In this document: one piece after another, positions 11,953 through 20,423 of the stretch
Layout: each line of letters opens with the position of its first letter
Numbering within the stretch: position 1 is the first letter of the stretch
Source of the DNA: Phytophthora quininea
Lineage: Eukaryota > Oomycota > Peronosporomycetes > Peronosporales > Peronosporaceae
Length of the DNA stretch: 64,000 nucleotides
Direction of reading: 5' to 3'
Assembly: GCA_011947345.1 (NCBI GenBank)
Contig: JAAVTG010000519.1
Location: 620,001-684,000, forward strand
Notes under the pieces: model-generated
The model's database searches: none
Told to the model about the DNA's origin: nothing
The model's input: only the letters and a program-made list of their open reading frames with translations
Program-made: the position numbers and the translations under genes

Positions 11953-12351
11953 AGCGAAATGCTGTCCGAAGCTGCCACTTGTGTTTATCGTCGCTGGTGT
12001 GGTATTTGGAAGCGAGTGGGTTGCGGTCGCTGGCGCAAATAGGAGAATGGGCGATTCGCATGGATGCCAAGTTGCAAGAGCGGGAAATCCACGCCGCAAT
12101 GGGAGTCGTTCCGCTGCAAGGGCGTTGCTCCGAGAGCCGCTTCGACGAGCGCAGCCTCTGTTGGCCGAAGTGAACGGAGGGAGTATCCACAGAATCTAGA
12201 TTGCAAATGGACCGGCCCATTTCGGCGGTCGACTAATCAATGCAGTCAGTAACTATTATATTACTTGGTCGCGTTGATTGTCTGCAACTCGCAACTACGA
12301 GGCGACGAGTCGACGTCGGGCAACTTCCGTGAGAGCTGCCACCACGAGCAC

Positions 12352-12573
12352 TCAACGACGGGGCACGTGAGTCATCTTGAAAATGGCTTGGGAGGCGACG
12401 AATTGCTCGGTGTGCGCGCGCTTCCTCGCATCTGCTTGTGGATTGGCGACGACGTGGGTCGTTGGGGCTGCGAAGTGGTGCGCCTTCTGCGCCAGCTTCG
12501 CAGCGAGGCTTGTGGGCTTGGCTGGCTCGACCGAGAGCTGAGGCTTGTCGTTCGGAGCAGGAGCGTGGTCCAT
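12352..12573 (-). CDS. Small RR-tail protein C
   Basis: 73-residue basic protein starting MDHAPAPN and ending FVASQAIFKMTHVPRR. It shares the C-terminal family signature (ARKRAHTEQFVAS followed by a short aromatic/Met segment and terminal RR) and a SLAAKLAQKA helix, but lacks the RFALPIN motif. The tail most resembles gene E. Mirror copy C' at 14194-14415 is identical in translation. Boxes shared with gene D lie roughly 0.2-0.5 kb upstream. Function unknown. Confidence 0.65.
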   Translation of the reverse strand: MDHAPAPNDKPQLSVEPAKPTSLAAKLAQKAHHFAAPTTHVVANPQADARKRAHTEQFVASQAIFKMTHVPRR

Positions 12574-13050
12574 GGAGGAGGGCTTGTGCTTGTGCGAGTG
12601 CGCAGGAGGGGGATAATTGAAGAGTGAGGCAGATCGAAGCGAAGGAAGGCCAGACTGGCGGCTCCCTGAAGGGGCGGGGCGCGCGTCGTTTGTCAGCACG
12701 ACCGTCGCGAGTGCACGTCGCATCTGGACCTCGCCTCACCTGACTGGTTCCTGCTCATCGCGGAGGTCCACTCAGCAGCAGAGAGAACTTCAACCACCGA
12801 AAGCGTGTGGGCATCGTACGGAATCTCGCTGCAGCCTGCGCAGGGCGCCGCTCTACCATTCCAATCGCTTCATGGTCGTTTGGAGTGGTGTTTGGAACCT
12901 TTGTCCTTGGGCCGACGAGAACAATGCGCACGCCGCTGTGGTGAGCCAAGTGGGCCCTCAAATGGCTGCGACCACCGAAATGAGTCGCTCACTAGCGTCC
13001 GCTATGTGGACGGCAACTGGCGGATGAGCGGACCAAAGCGAGTGGGTCCA

Positions 13051-13070
13051 GTCCGCTTAGTGGACGCAAG
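13051..13070. promoter_or_regulatory. Shared dyad box upstream of gene C
   Basis: GTCCGCTTAGTGGACGCAAG, about 480 bp upstream of the gene C start. A relaxed copy occurs at 12997-13011. Close copies stand upstream of D, so this may be a family cis-element; that role is an inference. Confidence 0.35.
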
Positions 13071-13153
13071 AGATATTCGAGCACCGAAAGATCCAACTGC
13101 CTTCACCGGGATCTCCCAAAGCGATGTGTTGCCTGCAAGCGCAAAGAAGTCTG

Positions 13154-13613
13154 CGACGACAGACTCTGCACTACGAGTTGCCGCAGGATCGAATGTTCTG
13201 GAGTCTCCGTAAATACCTTGCTCGATAGTATTAGTCTTCGAGGGAGTGCTGTGGATTCGTATGCTATTGTGAAAACGGGGCTCACACTGATTCCTACTCC
13301 TGACTGCAGCTCGTGGACCTACACCTCTTCGCAGCGAGCCAATCGTTTCATGCCGGATCATCGCACGTGTGTTGCAGTGTCAAGACTTTGATGGTAAAAA
13401 AATGTGAATACTGCATCGATTGTCAGGCCAGTGCGAGCTCTTAGACTGTGGCGATTGTCTTCAGCCTCACTTTTCAATCTGGGCACGGACTCGAACAAGA
13501 TCTACGCCATCGACAAGCCTGAGTTTACTGTCATGGTAACATGCACAAGCAAAACAGGCCGTCAGCGCCCGAAAGCTCGTGGCATCACATGCCTTGTGCA
13601 GACGGAGCATCGC
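13154..13613. other. Spacer of palindrome 1
   Basis: About 460 bp of non-palindromic sequence between the arms. The part at about 13270-13390 is a diverged copy of the segment upstream of gene A (11090-11205). No complete gene is evident. Confidence 0.6.
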
Positions 13614-13696
13614 CAGACTTCTTTGCGCTTGCAGGCAACACATCGCTTTGGGAGATCCCGGTGAAGGCAGTTGGATCTTTCGGTGCTCGAATATCT

Positions 13697-13716
13697 CTTG
13701 CGTCCACTAAGCGGAC
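13697..13716. promoter_or_regulatory. Shared dyad box upstream of gene C'
   Basis: Exact mirror of the box at 13051-13070, about 480 bp upstream of C'. Regulatory role inferred only from repetition and position. Confidence 0.35.
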
Positions 13717-14193
13717 TGGACCCACTCGCTTTGGTCCGCTCATCCGCCAGTTGCCGTCCACATAGCGGACGCTAGTGAGCGACTCATTTCGGTGGTCGCA
13801 GCCATTTGAGGGCCCACTTGGCTCACCACAGCGGCGTGCGCATTGTTCTCGTCGGCCCAAGGACAAAGGTTCCAAACACCACTCCAAACGACCATGAAGC
13901 GATTGGAATGGTAGAGCGGCGCCCTGCGCAGGCTGCAGCGAGATTCCGTACGATGCCCACACGCTTTCGGTGGTTGAAGTTCTCTCTGCTGCTGAGTGGA
14001 CCTCCGCGATGAGCAGGAACCAGTCAGGTGAGGCGAGGTCCAGATGCGACGTGCACTCGCGACGGTCGTGCTGACAAACGACGCGCGCCCCGCCCCTTCA
14101 GGGAGCCGCCAGTCTGGCCTTCCTTCGCTTCGATCTGCCTCACTCTTCAATTATCCCCCTCCTGCGCACTCGCACAAGCACAAGCCCTCCTCC

Positions 14194-14415
14194 ATGGACC
14201 ACGCTCCTGCTCCGAACGACAAGCCTCAGCTCTCGGTCGAGCCAGCCAAGCCCACAAGCCTCGCTGCGAAGCTGGCGCAGAAGGCGCACCACTTCGCAGC
14301 CCCAACGACCCACGTCGTCGCCAATCCACAAGCAGATGCGAGGAAGCGCGCGCACACCGAGCAATTCGTCGCCTCCCAAGCCATTTTCAAGATGACTCAC
14401 GTGCCCCGTCGTTGA
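14194..14415 (+). CDS. Small RR-tail protein C' (mirror copy of C)
   Basis: Identical in translation to gene C and placed symmetrically about the centre of palindrome 1. It ends FKMTHVPRR. The identity implies a very recent duplication or continued gene conversion between arms. Confidence 0.65.
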   Translation: MDHAPAPNDKPQLSVEPAKPTSLAAKLAQKAHHFAAPTTHVVANPQADARKRAHTEQFVASQAIFKMTHVPRR

Positions 14416-14815
14416 GTGCTCGTGGTGGCAGCTCTCACGGAAGTTGCCCGACGTCGACTCGTCGCCTCGTAGTTGCGAGTTGCAGACAATCAACGCGACC
14501 AAGTAATATAATAGTTACTGACTGCATTGATTAGTCGACCGCCGAAATGGGCCGGTCCATTTGCAATCTAGATTCTGTGGATACTCCCTCCGTTCACTTC
14601 GGCCAACAGAGGCTGCGCTCGTCGAAGCGGCTCTCGGAGCAACGCCCTTGCAGCGGAACGACTCCCATTGCGGCGTGGATTTCCCCGCTCTTGCAACTTG
14701 GCATCCATGCGAATCGCCCATTCTCCTATTTGCGCCAGCGACCGCAACCCACTCGCTTCCAAATACCACACCAGCGACGATAAACACAAGTGGCAGCTTC
14801 GGACAGCATTTCGCT

Positions 14816-15076
14816 ATGCCAGGCAACCTCGAGCACCCACACGACAACTCGCAGCACGTCGACATCGAAGACGTCGTCTGTAAGATGGACGCTCGGTCAG
14901 CACCCACAGTGGAAGCGCATCGCAACTCGAGCGTGTCGACCCAGTTCGCGCAGAAGATAGGCGAACTGTTCGCCAACAAGAAAGTGAAGAAGCCTGTACT
15001 CTCTGAGGAGAGGAAGCGGTCGATTGCGACGGATATGGTGGGCTTTAACGCCTTCATGCAGATGGGGCGTCGCTAA
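14816..15076 (+). CDS. Small RR-tail protein B' (mirror copy of B)
   Basis: Mirror of gene B with the same translation from the ATG at 14816. The frame stays open upstream to 14561 here because of one extra C near 14680; the upstream part does not resemble the family. The presumed ancestral start at 14780 reads ATA, as in B. Ends FMQMGRR. Function unknown. Confidence 0.55.
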   Translation: MPGNLEHPHDNSQHVDIEDVVCKMDARSAPTVEAHRNSSVSTQFAQKIGELFANKKVKKPVLSEERKRSIATDMVGFNAFMQMGRR

Positions 15077-15206
15077 CGCGCTTCAATTGATCGACTTGGA
15101 GAAACCTCGCTCGTAGGCTCTAGTTGCGCAAAGTATATCGGTAAGAACGACAAGCGAGAATTGACACGCGTATTCCGATGAGAACGAGAACAGTCATTTA
15201 CTTGCT

Positions 15207-15515
15207 TTACCGACGACTCATCTGCACGAAGGCCCCAGACTCGACGAACTGTCGGCGGTGCGCGTCCTTCCGTGACAAGTCGCTCGACGAATCTGCGCGC
15301 TCGGTCTTGCGTGGGAGCAGCTCCTTCATCTTGCGAGACAGCTTGGCGCTCATCGAGTCTCGAGACTTCGCCGAGGCGACAGTGGCAGAGTTAGCTTTCG
15401 GACCCTCCGCAACAGCACTGGCAGTCGAGTTTGTGTTTGAGTCTCGGATGTACATGAGCGTGGACGTCGAGTTGAGCGGGAGTGCGTTGCGGGTGGCGAT
15501 CATCTGCGGAGTCAT
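15207..15515 (-). CDS. Small RR-tail protein A'
   Basis: 102-residue protein from the ATG ending at 15515. The N-terminal motif is a diverged version (ATRNALPLNSTSTLMYIRD) of the RFALPIN motif, followed by a Ser/Thr/Ala linker, then the block SAKLSRKMKELLPRK and tail FVESGAFVQMSRR. An upstream in-frame ATG (15656) is possible but adds sequence not seen in the family. The C-terminal half is the point where the two palindromes overlap, so this stretch exists three times in the cluster (A, A', A''). Confidence 0.65.
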   Translation of the reverse strand: MTPQMIATRNALPLNSTSTLMYIRDSNTNSTASAVAEGPKANSATVASAKSRDSMSAKLSRKMKELLPRKTERADSSSDLSRKDAHRRQFVESGAFVQMSRR

Positions 15516-16207
15516 CGTGGACGAGTTGGCTGGCTTGGTTTGTTTGGTTTTCGCTGTTGCGAGGCGCTGTGAAATTGCAAATGAGTTGCTGGACATCCGA
15601 GCGAGTGCTCTCGCGGAAAACGCGGCAGCCGATCGCGGCGCACCGCGCACCATCACTCCGCTGCAATGACACTCATTCTGGAGGACAGTTGCCGTCCACC
15701 AAACGACCGCGGCGTGAGAGACCGGTCTCTCGAGCCGAGCCGGTGAGCGCTCGCGCAGAACGGTCCGTCTGGAGCACCGCCGTGACTAAGCTCGGCTGCT
15801 CCGTCCGTGCCACGAGCTCTTGATCCTGTCGCGACGCAAATAATGGTGAGAGGGGAAGGCTCTATGCATTGCCAACCAGGCTGGTTACCAGCACCGTCCT
15901 CTACAGAGCTACGAGCTCGCATGGAGCCAAAACTCAAAGCCGGCAGTGCGCCACCACTGCAACTACCCGCCTTTATTTGATGTGGCTGGTCGATGCGATC
16001 GCTGCTGACGTGGCTGTTCTCAGCAACCTGCTCGTCATAGGATTAGCAAAAGAAGGTTGGCGGTGACAAGTCTTTGATCGATTTAAGGCTCGTTAGGTCT
16101 GTCCTCGTTCTGCGGTTCCTCCGTCTGGCAAGCTGCCCGACATCCGCCTCGCAGTCGAGGCTCATATAATAATGCGTGATTTCCGCGGCGAGTATTATGA
16201 AAAGACT
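15516..16207. other. Spacer between A' and D (mirrored at 18750-19441)
   Basis: About 690 bp in each arm. Several open frames are mirrored in both arms but none shows a known domain. It contains a degenerate relative of the dyad box near 15690. I see no supported gene. Confidence 0.4.
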
Positions 16208-16487
16208 TTAGCGACGGCCCAACTGCACGAAGGCGTGCGAGCCCATGAGCTGCCGCATGGTCGAGCGCTTTCGCTCCTCCAACTCCTCCTCTGTAAGCGT
16301 CGGCTCCACCGTCTTCTTGCCCGAGAAGATGCCCTTCATCTTTGTGCCAGCTTGGACGACGTTCTGACGGCTGCTTGGGCCACCAACTTGGCGGTGCGCT
16401 TGGCGTCGGCTTGCTGTGCGTTGTCGTGCAGGTGCTTGAGGTTGCCGTGCGTGTTGATGGGGAGCGCGAAGCGGTCTGGGCGTTCAT
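16208..16487 (-). pseudogene. Small RR-tail gene D, frame-broken copy
   Basis: Mirror of intact D' (18468-18749). Two single-base deletions relative to D' break the frame: one directly after the MNAQT start (CC instead of CCC) and one in the LAQKMK region (AAA instead of AAAA). The tail still reads AFVQLGRR in its own frame. Both lesions are in homopolymers, so this may be a sequencing artefact, not true decay. Confidence 0.6.
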
Positions 16488-17037
16488 CTTGGGGAGTTAA
16501 GGTGGTTTGAAGTCGCCGTTGTGTTGCGGTTGCCGCTGCTCTTGGCGGCGCGCTGCGAACTGGAAAGTGGCGAGCGAGCGAGCGGCGGCTCCCGTCGAAC
16601 GGCCGCCACCAACACTCAGGGCGTCGAGTCGCATCGCTGGCTAGGAGGCGTCGAAGTGAGCAGCACACGGAGCCCCCATGTCGCTAGTTGCGCGATGATC
16701 GCAAGCCATTGCTGGTACCACCATGCCGACTCGACCTCAGGGCCTGGAAGCCATTGCTGCGGATTTTCGGGTGGTGGTGCGTGGGCATTCTGTGCGGGGA
16801 AATAGTTGTTAGCAGGGCTGTGAGTGGAGGCGAGGTACTGGGGAAGGAGCTTTAGGCGTTGGATATTGGGGTGCCGTGTGCAGTTCTAGTGTGCGTGGCC
16901 GGCTGGCAGGCGCGGTGCAGTGTTCGGCGGCGTTGCGGCTGTCACGTTGACAGTTCAACGCGCTGGAAGTCAGTACGCGCGTAGCCGGGCCGAGGCGGGC
17001 ATTTCGGTGGTCGGATCTGGGAATGACGGTCAGGGCG

Positions 17038-17057
17038 TCCGCTCAGTGGACGCAAGT
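17038..17057. promoter_or_regulatory. Shared dyad box upstream of gene D
   Basis: GTCCGCTCAGTGGACGCAAG, one base different from the box upstream of gene C, about 550 bp upstream of the D start. A second shared motif (CATTTCGGTGGTCGG) lies at 17000-17014. Confidence 0.35.
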
Positions 17058-17132
17058 GAGAAGAAATGTTTTTCATGACCGATCCTGTCGTGGCGTGAAT
17101 GGTATCCAAGGTTTGCCGTGGCGCGAGTAGTA

Positions 17133-17821
17133 GACACCAACGCGGTGAGAAGGAATATCTGTGTGCATTTGTGCCGCAGAACGGAGTAAGCTGTGCCCTC
17201 CAATTGAAATAAAGGTGCGAGGGCAATTACTGTAAGACGCAAGGCAGTTTTAGCGATCGAATTCAGCGTTATGAAGCTGTCGCTGTTATCGTTGAGAGAA
17301 GTATCTCTTGTCCGCAAGCTGCATGCTCAACGGCGCGGAACATGAGACGTCATTTTGAAGACAGCCTGGGACGCAACAAATTGCTGGGCACTCGCGCGCT
17401 TGGCAGCCTGCTCCGCAGAGTCATGCGTTTCTTGGTTCGATCCCGTCGACCCGTCCACCTTGCTGGCAAACTTTGCATCCGTAGATTCCGTCTTGGTTTC
17501 CAGCATTGCCTGAGCAGAGAGTCCAGTCTTCTTGTTGGTCGAGTTGGTGGCGTCCATGGTGCACTTGTGCAGGCCGAGGTTTATTCGAGAATGAGCCTGT
17601 TGGCTGCAAAAGAAACACGTCCAGCACCCCAACACTTTGTGCAACCACAATAGATCGCCATCAAAGATCATGTGGAACATAATGCAGAGTCACCAGCTCA
17701 GGATGGAACCGGTAGGAATGTCGGTAAACGTGGTGTTGCCTCATCTCCATGTTGTCGTCTTGAACAACCTAGTTTGCTCTATTCTGAAAGCACAAGGTCG
17801 CGCCATGGCAGTTTGCTTGGA
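17133..17821. other. Spacer of palindrome 2, containing gene E
   Basis: About 690 bp of unique sequence between the arms of palindrome 2. Unlike spacer 1 it contains a complete family gene, E. Confidence 0.7.
17327..17557 (-). CDS. Small RR-tail protein E
   Basis: 76-residue protein from the ATG ending at 17557, rich in Thr/Ser/Lys, ending FVASQAVFKMTSHVPRR. It shares the tail of gene C and the preceding AKRASAQQ segment but lacks the RFALPIN motif. It is the only family member lying in a palindrome spacer and so has no mirror copy. Function unknown. Confidence 0.6.
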   Translation of the reverse strand: MDATNSTNKKTGLSAQAMLETKTESTDAKFASKVDGSTGSNQETHDSAEQAAKRASAQQFVASQAVFKMTSHVPRR

Positions 17822-17898
17822 TACTACTCGCGCCACGGCAAACCTTGGATACCATTCACGCCACGACAGGATCGGTCATGAAAAAACATTTCTTCTCA

Positions 17899-17918
17899 CT
17901 TGCGTCCACTGAGCGGAC
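17899..17918. promoter_or_regulatory. Shared dyad box upstream of gene D'
   Basis: Mirror of 17038-17057, about 550 bp upstream of D'. Role inferred from repetition only. Confidence 0.35.
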
Positions 17919-18467
17919 GCCCTGACCGTCATTCCCAGATCCGACCACCGAAATGCCCGCCTCGGCCCGGCTACGCGCGTACTGACTTCCAGCGCGTTGA
18001 ACTGTCAACGTGACAGCCGCAACGCCGCCGAACACTGCACCGCGCCTGCCAGCCGGCCACGCACACTAGAACTGCACACGGCACCCCAATATCCAACGCC
18101 TAAAGCTCCTTCCCCAGTACCTCGCCTCCACTCACAGCCCTGCTAACAACTATTTCCCCGCACAGAATGCCCACGCACCACCACCCGAAAATCCGCAGCA
18201 ATGGCTTCCAGGCCCTGAGGTCGAGTCGGCATGGTGGTACCAGCAATGGCTTGCGATCATCGCGCAACTAGCGACATGGGGCTCCGTGTGCTGCTCACTT
18301 CGACGCCTCCTAGCCAGCGATGCGACTCGACGCCCTGAGTGTTGGTGGCGGCCGTTCGACGGGAGCCGCTCGCTCGCTCGCTCGCCACTTTCCAGTTCGC
18401 AGCGCGCCGCCAAGAGCAGCGGCAACCGCAACACAACGGCGACTTCAAACCACCTTAACTCCCCAAG

Positions 18468-18749
18468 ATGAACGCCCAGACCCGCTTCGCGCTCCCCATC
18501 AACACGCACGGCAACCTCAAGCACCTGCACGACAACGCACAGCAAGCCGACGCCAAGCGCACCGCCAAGTTGGTGGCCCAAGCAGCCGTCAGAACGTCGT
18601 CCAAGCTGGCACAAAAGATGAAGGGCATCTTCTCGGGCAAGAAGACGGTGGAGCCGACGCTTACAGAGGAGGAGTTGGAGGAGCGAAAGCGCTCGACCAT
18701 GCGGCAGCTCATGGGCTCGCACGCCTTCGTGCAGTTGGGCCGTCGCTAA
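18468..18749 (+). CDS. Small RR-tail protein D'
   Basis: 93-residue basic protein and the best complete example of the family. It starts MNAQTRFALPINTHGNLKHL, followed by HDNAQQADAKR, an Ala-rich helix, SKLAQKMKGIFSGKK, an acidic ELEERKRS segment and the tail SHAFVQLGRR. There is no signal peptide and no Cys. The layout suggests an N-terminal motif, a flexible linker, a basic amphipathic helix and a conserved C-terminal RR tail. Function unknown; I recognise no named domain. Confidence 0.75.
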   Translation: MNAQTRFALPINTHGNLKHLHDNAQQADAKRTAKLVAQAAVRTSSKLAQKMKGIFSGKKTVEPTLTEEELEERKRSTMRQLMGSHAFVQLGRR

Positions 18750-19441
18750 AGTCTTTTCATAATACTCGCCGCGGAAATCACGCATTATTATATGAGCCTC
18801 GACTGCGAGGCGGATGTCGGGCAGCTTGCCAGACGGAGGAACCGCAGAACGAGGACAGACCTAACGAGCCTTAAATCGATCAAAGACTTGTCACCGCCAA
18901 CCTTCTTTTGCTAATCCTATGACGAGCAGGTTGCTGAGAACAGCCACGTCAGCAGCGATCGCATCGACCAGCCACATCAAATAAAGGCGGGTAGTTGCAG
19001 TGGTGGCGCACTGCCGGCTTTGAGTTTTGGCTCCATGCGAGCTCGTAGCTCTGTAGAGGACGGTGCTGGTAACCAGCCTGGTTGGCAATGCATAGAGCCT
19101 TCCCCTCTCACCATTATTTGCGTCGCGACAGGATCAAGAGCTCGTGGCACGGACGGAGCAGCCGAGCTTAGTCACGGCGGTGCTCCAGACGGACCGTTCT
19201 GCGCGAGCGCTCACCGGCTCGGCTCGAGAGACCGGTCTCTCACGCCGCGGTCGTTTGGTGGACGGCAACTGTCCTCCAGAATGAGTGTCATTGCAGCGGA
19301 GTGATGGTGCGCGGTGCGCCGCGATCGGCTGCCGCGTTTTCCGCGAGAGCACTCGCTCGGATGTCCAGCAACTCATTTGCAATTTCACAGCGCCTCGCAA
19401 CAGCGAAAACCAAACAAACCAAGCCAGCCAACTCGTCCACG

Positions 19442-19750
19442 ATGACTCCGCAGATGATCGCCACCCGCAACGCACTCCCGCTCAACTCGACGTCCACGCT
19501 CATGTACATCCGAGACTCAAACACAAACTCGACTGCCAGTGCTGTTGCGGAGGGTCCGAAAGCTAACTCTGCCACTGTCGCCTCGGCGAAGTCTCGAGAC
19601 TCGATGAGCGCCAAGCTGTCTCGCAAGATGAAGGAGCTGCTCCCACGCAAGACCGAGCGCGCAGATTCGTCGAGCGACTTGTCACGGAAGGACGCGCACC
19701 GCCGACAGTTCGTCGAGTCTGGGGCCTTTGCGCAGATGAGCCGTCGGTAG
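19442..19750 (+). CDS. Small RR-tail protein A''
   Basis: Mirror of A', 102 residues from the ATG at 19442, differing at the tail by one residue (FAQMSRR instead of FVQMSRR). Sequence after the stop diverges from that following A', marking the edge of palindrome 2. Confidence 0.65.
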   Translation: MTPQMIATRNALPLNSTSTLMYIRDSNTNSTASAVAEGPKANSATVASAKSRDSMSAKLSRKMKELLPRKTERADSSSDLSRKDAHRRQFVESGAFAQMSRR

Positions 19751-20094
19751 GGCAACTAATATACATATCTCTTTGCCAAAACGTCTGCGAGCAAGAGCGT
19801 AGAGGGTTGCATGACGCTCAATGCGTTGAATGTATGGCTTTTTGTGTCAGCAAAGATCTACGGATCTCTTTGTGATGAGTGTAGTGGGAGTGCGCGCATT
19901 CGTGAGCTCTTGTGCTATCGAGTCCTGCGACGCATAATCTTTCGAGTTGATGTGGCAGGTCGACTGAAGTCGCCTCGAAGGCTTAGTGTACATGCAGGTT
20001 GTCATCCATTGCTCGTTCGCGAACGTTTTCCATTCGCAATTTTGCAGCCTAACTGCACCGACTCATACCCCCAACCAAGTCGATCAAGTCGACC

Positions 20095-20265
20095 ATGAAC
20101 TCTTCCACCCGCTTCGCACTGCCGATCAACACGTATGCCAACCTCAAGTTCTTGCACGAGGAAGCCCACGAAGACAAGCAGCAGCAGTCCAAGGCGACCA
20201 AAAACGCGACCACTTCGACAGATGCCAGCCAAGACGCCAAACGGCCAAGATCGCTCAGAAGATGA
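20095..20265 (+). pseudogene. Truncated RR-tail gene F
   Basis: Starts MNSSTRFALPINTYANLKFL, almost identical to gene A, and continues with a Glu/Lys/Gln linker. The frame as read stops at 20265; in another frame the sequence continues with the AQKMK helix, then stops at about 20279 before the conserved FV...RR tail. It is therefore truncated and probably non-functional. Its upstream region (about 20035-20094) matches that of gene A as a direct repeat, making it the likely relative of the N-terminal donor of A. Confidence 0.55.
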
Positions 20266-20423
20266 AGGCGAGCCCGTAACGAATCAACTAACTGCAACTT
20301 GAGGACCATCACTCCCCATAAGGGACCAACAATCATTGACCAACCATTTATCATATAACCTTTATTTCGTCATATTTTGCCATCCATTCCGCGCGCAGTT
20401 TTGAAACCCCATAGAGAAGCTCG

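Larger units (their letters stand above)
11413..13153 (+). repeat. Palindrome 1, left arm
   Basis: Near-identical reverse complement of 13614-15355. Positions in the two arms sum to 26767 in the inner part and 26768 in the outer part; the change is one base, at a CCC/CCCC run (about 12088 versus 14680). The arm contains the 3' half of gene A plus complete genes B and C. The outer edge lies inside gene A at its domain boundary. Confidence 0.93.
13614..15355 (-). repeat. Palindrome 1, right arm
   Basis: Reverse complement of 11413-13153. It carries genes C' and B' and the C-terminal half of A'. Its outer end overlaps the left arm of palindrome 2 by about 150 bp (15207-15355). Confidence 0.93.
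15207..17132 (+). repeat. Palindrome 2, left arm
   Basis: Near-identical reverse complement of 17822-19750; coordinates sum to 34957 in the outer part and drop to about 34954 toward the centre through single-base length differences. Carries A' and D. Confidence 0.93.
17822..19750 (-). repeat. Palindrome 2, right arm
   Basis: Reverse complement of 15207-17132, carrying D' and A''. Similarity to the left arm stops directly after the A'' stop region, at about 19750. Confidence 0.93.

Noticed and set aside
11413..19750. Palindromes as terminal inverted repeats of a DNA transposon
   Set aside because: The arms are 1.7-1.9 kb, contain host-type genes, have no transposase between them (spacers of 460 and 690 bp) and no target-site duplication was seen.
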